DNA of 7,864 nucleotides. It comes from Sutterella sp. (GTDB taxonomy: Bacteria; Pseudomonadota; Gammaproteobacteria; Burkholderiales; Burkholderiaceae_F). The stretch spans positions 1-7,864 of the forward strand of contig JAHHRH010000063.1 of assembly GCA_020025915.1 (NCBI GenBank). The letters run 5' to 3'. Under the pieces are notes generated by a model that saw nothing but the letters and a program-made list of their open reading frames with translations, made no database searches and was not told where the DNA came from. This document shows, in pieces, positions 1 through 6,133 of the stretch. Numbering within the stretch: the first letter of the stretch is position 1; the number at the start of each line of letters is the position of its first letter. A program made the position numbers and the translations under genes.

Positions 1-63
1 TTAACCTAAAACTGCGCGGCTTATATCTCCGCCCTAAAGGACGAAGCTTTACGCCACAATTGG
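1..63 (-). repeat. Repeat copy 1, resembling an IS200/IS605-type right end
   Basis: Read on the minus strand, this 63 bp matches 1904-1965 at all but about four positions (two substitutions, one 1-nt indel and one further substitution near the outer end). Its core can fold into a wobble-containing hairpin: CTTCGTCC, loop TTTA, GGGCGGAG. A short CTTTAGGG-type hairpin near the end of an element is typical of IS200/IS605 right ends and the overlapping TnpB guide RNA. In one frame both copies encode RKASSFRAEI followed by a stop, which resembles a tnpB C-terminal tail. No transposase remains beside it. The family assignment is an inference; the repeat itself is directly seen. The window begins inside or at the edge of this repeat, so its outer limit is unknown. 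Confidence 0.6.
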
Positions 64-303
64 GTAAAGCACACCCTCTGAAGTGACACTGTCGAGATGC
101 CCTACTGCAAAAGGACTGCCCTCAACAAAAATGTCACCGAAAGCATTGCACCATAAACGTCCTTCTGTAGAAGTATCTACATGACCGACATAAAATGGCG
201 AACTGCCATTAAATACGTCTCCAAACGCATTGGTATGAAGTTCGTCAGCACTTGAGACAAATGACAAAAGGACACCTGGCAGCAACCAAAAGCCTTTATA
301 CAT
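49..303 (-). CDS. Small exported protein with two beta-repeat units
   Basis: An 84-residue protein if translation starts at 303. That start is preferred over the ATG at 327 because TTGAGG lies about 9 nt upstream of it and it places the signal peptide at the very N-terminus. The signal peptide runs from residue 1 to about 19: MYK, a hydrophobic stretch, then FVSSA before DELHTN. The mature part is an internal duplication: NAFGDVFNGSSPFYVGHVD with GRLW, then NAFGDIFVEGSPFAVGHLD with GVLY. The pattern of a short strand, VGH(V/L)D, then a G-aromatic strand recalls the small four- or five-fold beta-flower proteins; this is a resemblance, not a firm family call. It lies 65 nt downstream of the MORN_2 gene on the same strand, with no terminator visible between them. 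Its last codons lie in the mobile-type repeat, so the natural C-terminus may have been replaced. Function unknown. Confidence 0.6.
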   Translation of the reverse strand: MYKGFWLLPGVLLSFVSSADELHTNAFGDVFNGSSPFYVGHVDTSTEGRLWCNAFGDIFVEGSPFAVGHLDSVTSEGVLYPIVA

Positions 304-368
304 CCTCTCTATCCTCAATAAATCCATACCTTGGTTCGCTGATCATTGTCATCACTCGAACGATGGAC

Positions 369-1415
369 CTACTCATTCACCTCTTTGATCACGATCCCAC
401 CATTGTCATTGGGTGCAACCTCATTCGACTCTGGTCTTGGCGAAGACATTTCCTTGACAGTGCTCACAGCATTATCATCATGTGTGCCCTCTTCAACAAG
501 ATTGCCTCGCGAATCATAGGCACGAAATTCACCCGTCGCACGACCATTCTTCATCATCATTTCGCCCATCAACACCCCTTGTGAGTTGTAGTTTTTCTGC
601 CAGCCATTGGCAACACCATTTTTGTAGGTCTGAACAACTTTCATGCCATCAGGTCGCCACGTAGTCACCTCACCGTCATACTCATTCATCTTATAAGTAC
701 CCTGACGGGATGGCTTACCTGTCTGAGGAAAGTAAACGGTAAAAGGACCATGACGTACACCGTTTTTAAGCACTCCCTCTTCTAAAGACTGACCGTCATC
801 AGAAAAAAGTTTAAACGGGCCGTTCTGCTTGCCATGCTCAAAGGTCACTGTACTTCGAAGTTGTCCATTTTCGAAATAATCCAAAGCTTCACCATGTAGC
901 TGATGATCAGCGTACGTGTGCTTCAATTGCAAGGAACCCGAGGGATAGTATTGTTCAACGAGACCATTGAGCTTACCTGCTTGATACTGAGCCTTGACCT
1001 TGAGCTTACCGGTATCTGGCCAATATTGAACAGTCTCGCCATCACGCTCACCATTTTTGAAAATGCCGTGGTCTACTAGCACACCTGTGTCTGTCCAGGC
1101 TTCAAAAAGGCCATTTTGCTCACCGTTTTGCCAGTGCCCAATCTCACGAAGTTGACCTTCACTGAAGACCACATTGAGCCCGTCAAGCTTGCCGTCTTTA
1201 TAGGCATAAAGAGAGTAGCCGGAATCTGAAGCATCTTTGACACGACCAGTAAAAGGTTTACCTTCCTTGTCCATCAATAAGCCGTCAACATTCTTGAGCT
1301 CAGACGAAGCTGTCGAAGGTAACCAACCATAGAGCTGATATTTGTAATACCAAGCGCCTACGGCCGCTCCAAGACCAACAGCAGCAACAGCAACCAAAAA
1401 ACCGAGTTTGCTCAT
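369..1415 (-). CDS. Membrane-anchored MORN_2 / YwqK-like repeat protein
   Basis: A 348-residue protein. Residues about 4-23 form one hydrophobic segment (LGFLVAVAAVGLGAAVGAW) after a lysine. It has no obvious cleavage site, so it is probably an N-terminal anchor with the rest in the periplasm. Residues about 50-305 hold roughly ten to eleven repeats of about 22-24 residues of the form aromatic...G.L.G....F..NG, for example FKNGERDGETVQYWPDTGKL and LKNGVRHGPFTVYFPQTGK. This is the MORN_2 / COG2849 variant, often labelled 'YwqK family antitoxin'; that name is historical and nothing here shows antitoxin activity. Residues about 306-348 are a polar, acidic, probably disordered tail. There are no cysteines. 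AAGGAG sits 6 nt before the ATG, fixing the start. The likely role is a protein-protein scaffold in the envelope; the partner is unknown. It is probably co-transcribed with the small exported protein downstream. Confidence 0.9.
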   Translation of the reverse strand: MSKLGFLVAVAAVGLGAAVGAWYYKYQLYGWLPSTASSELKNVDGLLMDKEGKPFTGRVKDASDSGYSLYAYKDGKLDGLNVVFSEGQLREIGHWQNGEQNGLFEAWTDTGVLVDHGIFKNGERDGETVQYWPDTGKLKVKAQYQAGKLNGLVEQYYPSGSLQLKHTYADHQLHGEALDYFENGQLRSTVTFEHGKQNGPFKLFSDDGQSLEEGVLKNGVRHGPFTVYFPQTGKPSRQGTYKMNEYDGEVTTWRPDGMKVVQTYKNGVANGWQKNYNSQGVLMGEMMMKNGRATGEFRAYDSRGNLVEEGTHDDNAVSTVKEMSSPRPESNEVAPNDNGGIVIKEVNE

Positions 1416-1591
1416 GATGATCTCCTTATTAAGATCTTTGTGACGCGAGGACTTGTAGAAAAAATCTTGATGCCATTAAGATTAACTATAGCTGTTGAGC
1501 GTTTTTGCTAACATCTGTGTTTACATCTCCTCACTTTTGCGAGGTGCCTCATGCATTTTATTGACGGAAAAAGTGACCTTTTGACTACATT
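1416..1591. other. Divergent intergenic region between MORN_2 gene and 48-codon ORF
   Basis: No gene is seen. For the minus strand, TATAGT (complement of 1485-1490) is a fair -10 box about 70 nt from the MORN_2 start, with only a weak -35 (GTTAGC, 16 nt spacer). A minus-strand hairpin CCTCGC, AAAA, GTGAGG lies at about 1529-1544, upstream of that box. For the plus strand, TTGACG at 1561-1566 and TACATT at 1586-1591 are 19 nt apart, a poor promoter placed almost on the start codon. TTGAGC (1495-1500) with TGTTTA (1518-1523), spacer 17, is an alternative. None of these is convincing alone. Confidence 0.3.
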
Positions 1592-1738
1592 ATGAAGTCT
1601 GAGATTACTGATATCGTCACCAGAGCCCCTGACGGTCAGAAGCTCGTCGACTACACGATGAAGATCAAGCTTTATAACCTCGAAGGCGAACTCGTTGGCC
1701 AGTGGTCTGACGATTTATCTCTCTTCAAGAGCCGTTAA
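1592..1738 (+). CDS. Small hypothetical protein, 48 residues
   Basis: ATG at 1592 opens a 48-codon frame ending in TAA, with an in-frame TGA upstream at 1574, so the start cannot lie much earlier. The product begins MKSEITDIVTRAPDGQKL and continues DYTMKIKLYNLEGELVGQW, ending FKSR. It is amphipathic and probably mostly beta, with no signal peptide or membrane segment. The codons (GTC, CTC, GAC, AAG, GGC) resemble those of the autotransporter gene, and a strong terminator follows 65 nt after the stop on the same strand, so this strand is probably transcribed. Against it, no clear Shine-Dalgarno sequence precedes the ATG. It could be a genuine small gene, the end of a broken one, or part of a small RNA. 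The family is not recognised. Confidence 0.45.
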   Translation: MKSEITDIVTRAPDGQKLVDYTMKIKLYNLEGELVGQWSDDLSLFKSR

Positions 1739-1802
1739 TCAATCCGTCATTTTTCGGTATCAATGATTCTTTCTCCGCCGTCGTCGACGGAGATTCTCTT
1801 CT

Positions 1803-1860
1803 GAGTCAGCAGTTAGTCCCCTCTCTTCAAAGGGACTAACTGCTGACTCGGCTTCTTTTT
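1803..1860 (+). terminator. Strong intrinsic terminator with 18-bp perfect stem
   Basis: Arms 1803-1820 (begins GAGTCAGCAG) and 1832-1849 are perfect reverse complements, 18 bp, with an 11-nt loop, followed by GGCTTCTTTTTG. The T-run is only on the plus strand, so it ends plus-strand transcripts, such as the one over the 48-codon ORF. A smaller hairpin (CTCCG...CGGAG, 1773-1792) lies just upstream. The stem is unusually long and perfect for a terminator, so the 3' end could also belong to a stable small RNA. Confidence 0.8.
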
Positions 1861-1903
1861 GTCGATTCGGTATTTGTCAAGCTACTCATAACCATAGTTT
1901 TAA

Positions 1904-1965
1904 CCAATTGCGGCGTAAAGCTTCGTCCTTTAGGGCAGAGATATAAGCCGCGCAGTTTAAGTTAA
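1904..1965 (+). repeat. Repeat copy 2, resembling an IS200/IS605-type right end
   Basis: This is the inverted partner of the repeat at 1-63. Both copies read outward from the segment between them. It shares the CTTCGTCC-TTTA-GGGC hairpin core (one G to A change gives a C/A mismatch in the stem) and the short frame ending RKASSFRAEI stop. That G to A change is silent in this frame (GCG to GCA, alanine), weak support for descent from a coding 3' end. No tnpB body is found upstream. Confidence 0.6.
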
Positions 1966-1981
1966 TCAGGCGTCTCCTGAT
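1965..1981. repeat. Short perfect palindrome at the repeat/IS3 junction
   Basis: ATCAGG and CCTGAT form a 6-bp stem around a 5-nt loop (CGTCT). It sits exactly between the outer end of repeat copy 2 and the first recognisable codons of the IS3 remnant, and could be a subterminal hairpin of the inserted element or chance. Confidence 0.35.
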
Positions 1982-1986
1982 TTTCG

Positions 1987-2181
1987 ATGTATGTCTGTTT
2001 CTTGAAGCGCGAAACCCTCATTGGAAGAAAGCGTTTTGACAGCTATGTGGATGCTGTAGAAAACGTCATCAACTGGATCAATATCTATAATACGAAGAGA
2101 CCACACTCGACGATTAACATGATGAGCCCTCTTGACTATGAAGCACAGCTACACAACCATGCTCAAGAGGTGACCTTTTAA
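1987..2181 (+). pseudogene. IS3-family transposase, C-terminal remnant
   Basis: The frame encodes about 60 residues with the hallmark end of the IS3-family OrfB integrase domain: FLKRETLIGRKRF, then VENVINWINIYNTKRPHS, then MSPLDYEAQ. This matches the family pattern K.E...F.....A...I..YI..YN..RPHS.L...SP..YE. An intact OrfB is near 270-300 residues, so the whole catalytic DDE part is missing and the fragment cannot act. An in-frame TGA (1978-1980) and the repeat copy at 1904-1965 lie directly upstream, so the 5' part was lost at or near that insertion. The ATG at 1987 is not a real start. Confidence 0.88.
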
Positions 2182-2217
2182 CTCAAAATCAGCAGATCCA
2201 AATTTCGCACCCCACCC
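2182..2217 (+). mobile_element. Probable right end of the IS3-family element
   Basis: After the transposase stop, 36 nt lead to the point where the group II intron sequence resumes (about 2218). Read inward from the outside, on the minus strand, this end is GGGTGGGGTGCGAAATTTGG, which looks like an IS3/IS150-type terminal sequence. The exact boundary is inferred from where intron-like sequence stops; no left end and no target duplication can be seen in the window. Confidence 0.45.
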
Positions 2218-2437
2218 GCCATGTATCCGCCACATTTACACCTTGGATTCCATGTAGCTTAGGGCTTCAGTTTGTTCAGCGGCCTTACCCATCCTCGTAT
2301 GCCTGATGTGGTTCTTGTCCATCGGATCAGCGCTTTGCCTCGGGCTTCCTTCAGATTCCATCTCGCAATGGACACCCTTGCCTCCGGCTATGCGCTCGGG
2401 ACTTTCACCCATTAGAACGCGCCCATACAGGGCGCAC
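2218..2437 (-). mobile_element. Group II intron, 5' fragment (domain I region)
   Basis: Read on the minus strand from 2437, the sequence starts GTGCGCCCTGTATGGGCGCG, the expected 5' end with its first short hairpin. It then has GGGTGAAAGTCCC (complement of 2398-2410), a hallmark of bacterial group II introns, followed by GGTGTCCATTGCGAG, GAATCTGAAGGAAGCC, GGTGTAAATGTGGCGG and GGATACATGG in the usual order. About 220 nt survive. The reverse-transcriptase ORF and domains II-VI are absent, cut off by the IS3 element at about 2218, so it cannot splice or move. The short open frame on the opposite strand here (2306-2509) is an antisense shadow. The 5' splice boundary falls 6 nt after an intrinsic terminator stem, as expected for the IIC class; the class itself is inferred. 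Confidence 0.82.
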
Positions 2438-2475
2438 TACAAGAAGGGCCAACTCAATCACTTGAGTCAGCCCTT
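2438..2475 (-). terminator. Terminator of the autotransporter gene, invaded by the intron
   Basis: On the minus strand AAGGGCTGACTCAA, loop GTGA, TTGAGTTGGCCCTT form a 14-bp stem with two G-U wobbles, starting 43 nt after the autotransporter stop. Only CTTGTA follows before the intron begins, so the T-run normally expected is short or was displaced by the insertion. Whether it still terminates well is uncertain. Confidence 0.7.
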
Positions 2476-2482
2476 GATTGAT

Positions 2483-2501
2483 CGGTTGATTAGGTCAACC
2501 G
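2483..2501 (-). terminator. Small hairpin after the autotransporter stop
   Basis: CGGTTGA, loop CCTAA, TCAACCG is a perfect 7-bp stem located 17 nt past the stop codon and just before the larger terminator stem. It lacks a following T-run, so it probably protects or pauses the 3' end and does not terminate by itself. Confidence 0.4.
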
Positions 2502-2518
2502 TGCTTTAAATTTCCGAC

Positions 2519-5500
2519 TTAGAAATTAAAGCGAACGTTAGCGGTAATACCGTGCGACGTGATGTCACCATCATAGGCGCCGGTGTAAGAAACGCCCATG
2601 GTAGTCATCTTGCCGACCTTAGCTTCAACGCCTAAGCCTACCGTGGCCATATCGCCCAATTCACCGCCCTTCAAGTGAGCCACACCAGAGCCACTCAAAT
2701 TCATAGCGGCTTCGGCTTCGGTATCACCAAAGAAATGGTTCCAAGCGATATCACCCTTCACAGCCATCTGCGTGTTGCCAACGGCAAACGGCATTGCACC
2801 ACGAACACCTAAACTTGTTACCTGAACGTCTTGAGCGTCCGTCTTGGTAGCAAAGGTCATCGTGCCGACTTGTTCGTTATAGTCGTCAGACTTCGCATGG
2901 ATCCAACTCAAACCAAAATATGGTTCTACGCTGTAAGCGGCCGTGTTGAGACCCTTGTAGGCTACTTCACCGAAGATCTGCGTGACATCGGTCTTGTCGC
3001 CAAAAGCGCTAAAGCCTAACTGCGAGCCGACCTGAAGGCTACGCGTCACATCAGCGTCAAGGTGACTATGGATGACACCGTAGCTCACGGCTGCCACATC
3101 ATTGATATTGGTTAAGCCATAGAGACCAAAGTGAATGTCGTCACTCTTTACTGTGGCGGCACCCGCCTTGTTGTCAGTCTTACCCGCGCCAAAGAAGACA
3201 CCGATCTTGGTCGAATCAGCCACATCCACTTCAGCACCAACAAGACCAGCATAGAAGTCGCTATCCATGTTGGACTGACCGTAGTCAAGCGTTGACCAGC
3301 TGCCAATGCCAGTTGCCCAAAGACGAGCCGTACCATCAGCCATTTCTGCAACACGGCCTTCGCCAATACCGGCAACCTGATCCTTGACAGCGCGAGCCAT
3401 CAACATGCCGTTATTAATGGCAGCGTTGCGGGTATTAAGTAAGAAGTCGTCACCCAAGCTCTGATAGGTCTTCGTCAAGTCAGCCTTCGTGCCGCCAATC
3501 AAAGTGTCATAAAGACCGCCCTTGCCTGTAGATTCGAGCGCACCGGCAATCGCATGACCATTGTCATTGAGCGCATACGTTGCAAAGTGCTTCGTTTCGT
3601 CACGAGAGAGTGTACCCGTTAGCGTATTGCCTTCAACCTTCAAGTCCGTCTTAAAGAACGCGTAGTCCGGATTAGCAACCGCCAGCTTGTCACCCGTGAC
3701 CTTAGTGGCTTCAACTGTACCCGTCTGAGCCTTACCGTTATAAGCTTCCTTGAGGACGTCTACATCGGTCGAACCAACCGTGTAACCTGCACCTTTATTG
3801 AAGGTGAGTTCGCCCATTTTGACGTGCTGACCAGCAGCGATTTGGAAGCTACCGCCCTGATTGACGGTCACGTCGACAGAGTGAGCTGGGACTTTGACTT
3901 CGTCACTACCTTGAACGTCATGCTTACCCGCTTCATGGCTACCCGTCATCGTGAAGTTGTCTTCGTACTTTTCTAAAAGACCAAACTTGCCCCCATTGAC
4001 AACGACCTTACCGTTATGCGTGGCTTGCTTGTCGTCAACCGTCAGGCCAAAGGATTCAGCAAAGCCAAGGAGCGTACCGTCTTCAACGGTAGTCCCGCCA
4101 CGGTAGCTGTTGTTACCGGTCATCACGAGTGTGCCTTCGCCGCGCTTGACGAGAGAACCGTCGTAGAGACCGTCTTTGATCTTGCCGTTAATCGTAGCGA
4201 GACGCTTCTGGAAGTATTCGGTACGCCATTTGATCGCGTCTTTTTCATCGACCTTTTCTTCTTCGGCCGTAATGCCAACCAAGTCGTCAGGCGTATCCAA
4301 AAACACTTCGCCAATGAGCTTCTTTTCTTCTTGGGTATATTCATCACCCAACGTAAGCGTCGGATTCTTCAACCACTTTTCGGCGGCAACCTTCCAGGCT
4401 AAATCTTCACGTTCACGCTGATCAAGCGCCACCTGGCTAATGTTGTTTGTCCAAACATCCAACTTGGTTGTTGACATTTCGTAGTCAAACTTACCAAGTA
4501 ACTGCCCAGGACCATACATGCCCTTATTCAAATCAGGGAGACCCCAGCCCATGCGGTCAGAGACTTCACCGTCCTTCGGTGTAGTACCGTCCGTATTCGT
4601 CCACCCTTCAAAATTGTTGCCATCTGGATTGGTATGACGCGCGGTCGTAAACATCACGTCACGCACCTGAATCGCAGACATGTCCTGATAGCGAGACATC
4701 AAAACGGACATGGCACCCGTGACGTGAGGCGCTGCCATAGACGTACCGCCCCAAGAAGCGTACCAAGGTGTTCCTAACGGTGTACCTTCAGGCACTTCTG
4801 GATCATCAGCTGGTTTACCAGGAATTAAGTAACTACCTTCAACGACAGCAGAGGAATAAATATCATCACCAGGACCAACAACCGTCCACCACTTCGCGTT
4901 ACCAGCTTCGTTAAAGGTTTTGATCAAGCCGTATTTACCGTCCTGAAGCTTTTCTAAACCAGCAACAGCGATCCAATGCTTTTCAGCTTCAGGATTAAAA
5001 TATGGATAGAGCGCACGATAGTACGGGTGAACCATGTCACGGTTACCTGTCGTCATCGTTTGAACGACATTGGTATCTTTTACTGCGTCATACGCTGCGT
5101 CAACGAAGTTCTTGTTTCCCTCGCCATACTTTTGCTTGAACATGAAATATTCATATTCAGTATCAGAAACGGTATTCACTTCCATCATATTGCCAATGTT
5201 GCCACCGTCATTCCCTTTTTGGGAGTCATTACCAGCCTTAACACGCGTATTCGTCCCAAAACTATTGTTAATGACGCCACCACGCTTTTCACCATTGGCT
5301 GCAATCAAATCTTTTGCCAGTTGGCCCCAGCCATTCTTGAAGAACTGATAGTCCAAGAATGGACCATAGTTTGAATCGTCAGTGCCGCCAGTATTGCCAA
5401 CGTGTACGTCAGAGCCCCAAGCTACACCATGAAATTCTTCACCATCACGGTTAGCACCTACAGTGCCAGTGACGTGCGTACCATGCGAGTCATTGACGTT

Positions 5501-6010
5501 AAGAGTCCAGTCACCCGTGACGTCGTAATCCTGCCCCTGCTGATAATTACCGTCAAATTGTGGCAGAGCACCTTGCGGATAACGGTTACCCGTAGAACCG
5601 TACTGCCCCTTGTTATGTGATGCATGAAATCGATCACCGGCCAACTCCGGATGCTTTTGTAAAAGCGCCCCCGAGTCCATCACACCAACAGCCACTCCTT
5701 GGCCATGGTAGCCAAGTGCATAGGCGGATGAGGCATTCATCGCAGCCAAGCCCCAGTCCTTCTGATACTCTTTCGACTCCCAAGATGCTTTGGCCGCATT
5801 CCAATTAGCCTCGCTCGTCGCCACGAAACCGTCTTCGTGATAGGCATTCGGTGTCATATACGCTGCCGAAGCCGCGCCTGCACTCATAAGTGTAGCGACT
5901 GCAATGGCGACAGCACTCTTACTGGCCTTTCCTTTAGTCGCATGATGTTCGTCGATGACGACATACTGTTGATGAGCCGTGCTCCATTTGGTTTTAAACA
6001 CACGATTCAT
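2519..6010 (-). CDS. S8 subtilisin-like serine protease autotransporter
   Basis: A complete 1163-residue type Va secreted protease. Residues 1-25 fit the extended signal peptide region (MNRVFKTKWSTAHQQYVVI); the hydrophobic core is about 31-49, with likely cleavage after ASA at 49. The subtilisin domain spans about 85-500: Asp112 (VMDSG), His176 (DSHGTHVTG), the oxyanion Asn323 (TTGN) and Ser424 (GGTSMAAPHV) are all present, so it should be active. Residues about 515-615 are a charged, helix-rich linker. A passenger-associated transport repeat lies at about 620-655 (LVKRGEGTLVMTGNNSYRGG). Residues about 870-1163 form the outer-membrane beta-barrel, ending in the terminal aromatic FNF. No cysteine occurs, as usual for passengers. 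Its relatives include NalP and SphB1, which process surface proteins; the substrate here is unknown. AGGAG lies 9 nt before the ATG. It ends in two hairpins, the second abutted by intron debris. Confidence 0.97.
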   Translation of the reverse strand: MNRVFKTKWSTAHQQYVVIDEHHATKGKASKSAVAIAVATLMSAGAASAAYMTPNAYHEDGFVATSEANWNAAKASWESKEYQKDWGLAAMNASSAYALGYHGQGVAVGVMDSGALLQKHPELAGDRFHASHNKGQYGSTGNRYPQGALPQFDGNYQQGQDYDVTGDWTLNVNDSHGTHVTGTVGANRDGEEFHGVAWGSDVHVGNTGGTDDSNYGPFLDYQFFKNGWGQLAKDLIAANGEKRGGVINNSFGTNTRVKAGNDSQKGNDGGNIGNMMEVNTVSDTEYEYFMFKQKYGEGNKNFVDAAYDAVKDTNVVQTMTTGNRDMVHPYYRALYPYFNPEAEKHWIAVAGLEKLQDGKYGLIKTFNEAGNAKWWTVVGPGDDIYSSAVVEGSYLIPGKPADDPEVPEGTPLGTPWYASWGGTSMAAPHVTGAMSVLMSRYQDMSAIQVRDVMFTTARHTNPDGNNFEGWTNTDGTTPKDGEVSDRMGWGLPDLNKGMYGPGQLLGKFDYEMSTTKLDVWTNNISQVALDQREREDLAWKVAAEKWLKNPTLTLGDEYTQEEKKLIGEVFLDTPDDLVGITAEEEKVDEKDAIKWRTEYFQKRLATINGKIKDGLYDGSLVKRGEGTLVMTGNNSYRGGTTVEDGTLLGFAESFGLTVDDKQATHNGKVVVNGGKFGLLEKYEDNFTMTGSHEAGKHDVQGSDEVKVPAHSVDVTVNQGGSFQIAAGQHVKMGELTFNKGAGYTVGSTDVDVLKEAYNGKAQTGTVEATKVTGDKLAVANPDYAFFKTDLKVEGNTLTGTLSRDETKHFATYALNDNGHAIAGALESTGKGGLYDTLIGGTKADLTKTYQSLGDDFLLNTRNAAINNGMLMARAVKDQVAGIGEGRVAEMADGTARLWATGIGSWSTLDYGQSNMDSDFYAGLVGAEVDVADSTKIGVFFGAGKTDNKAGAATVKSDDIHFGLYGLTNINDVAAVSYGVIHSHLDADVTRSLQVGSQLGFSAFGDKTDVTQIFGEVAYKGLNTAAYSVEPYFGLSWIHAKSDDYNEQVGTMTFATKTDAQDVQVTSLGVRGAMPFAVGNTQMAVKGDIAWNHFFGDTEAEAAMNLSGSGVAHLKGGELGDMATVGLGVEAKVGKMTTMGVSYTGAYDGDITSHGITANVRFNF

Positions 6011-6022
6011 TTTGGATAACTC

Positions 6023-6133
6023 CTAAAAGTCACTTTGATTGGTCCCGCCTTCTAAAAGAAAGCGCAAGAGGAATGCTATTAAGTGTCGATACCTTTGGAT
6101 CAAAGTCATATCGACTTTCAGGGTTTTCAGCAT
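6023..6133 (-). CDS. Candidate 36-codon leader ORF upstream of the autotransporter
   Basis: A minus-strand ATG at 6133 is preceded at 8 nt by TAGGAG and opens 36 codons. The peptide begins MLKTLKVDMTLIQRYRHL, continues with a hydrophobic stretch IAFLLRFLL and ends GGTNQSDF. Its TAG stop lies within TTTTAGGAG, the Shine-Dalgarno region of the autotransporter gene, 12 nt before that ATG. This arrangement would allow a ribosome finishing the leader to reinitiate on, or occlude, the protease start. No homology is recognised, and the short frame could be chance. A possible promoter inside the frame (6076-6103) would bypass it. Confidence 0.4.
   Translation of the reverse strand: MLKTLKVDMTLIQRYRHLIAFLLRFLLEGGTNQSDF
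6076..6103 (-). promoter_or_regulatory. Possible sigma70-type promoter for the autotransporter
   Basis: On the minus strand TTGATC (complement of 6098-6103) and TAATAG (complement of 6076-6081) are separated by 16 nt, which would give a 5' untranslated region of about 60 nt. The match is moderate (-35 four of six, -10 four of six), and the region upstream is AT-rich. No experimental support; other promoters further upstream are equally possible. Confidence 0.3.

Noticed and set aside
252..664. Plus-strand open frames across the MORN_2 gene
   Set aside because: Antisense to a well-supported gene, with no recognisable product.
369..1415. Reading the MORN_2 protein as an antitoxin
   Set aside because: The 'YwqK family antitoxin' label is historical; there is no toxin gene beside it and the protein is membrane-anchored.
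2306..2509. 67-codon plus-strand open frame
   Set aside because: It lies antisense to the group II intron 5' fragment and the terminator stem; its 'protein' is simply the complement of conserved intron RNA.
4016..4402. 128-codon and overlapping plus-strand open frames inside the autotransporter
   Set aside because: Antisense shadows of a clearly coding gene; no domain, signal or ribosome binding site. The same applies to the frames at 2831-3019, 4976-5374, 5402-5808 and 5837-6019.
6098..6109. 12-mer GATCAAAGTCAT also found at 6673-6684 in the ftsZ remnant
   Set aside because: A single shared 12-mer is expected by chance in a window this size, and the flanks do not match.
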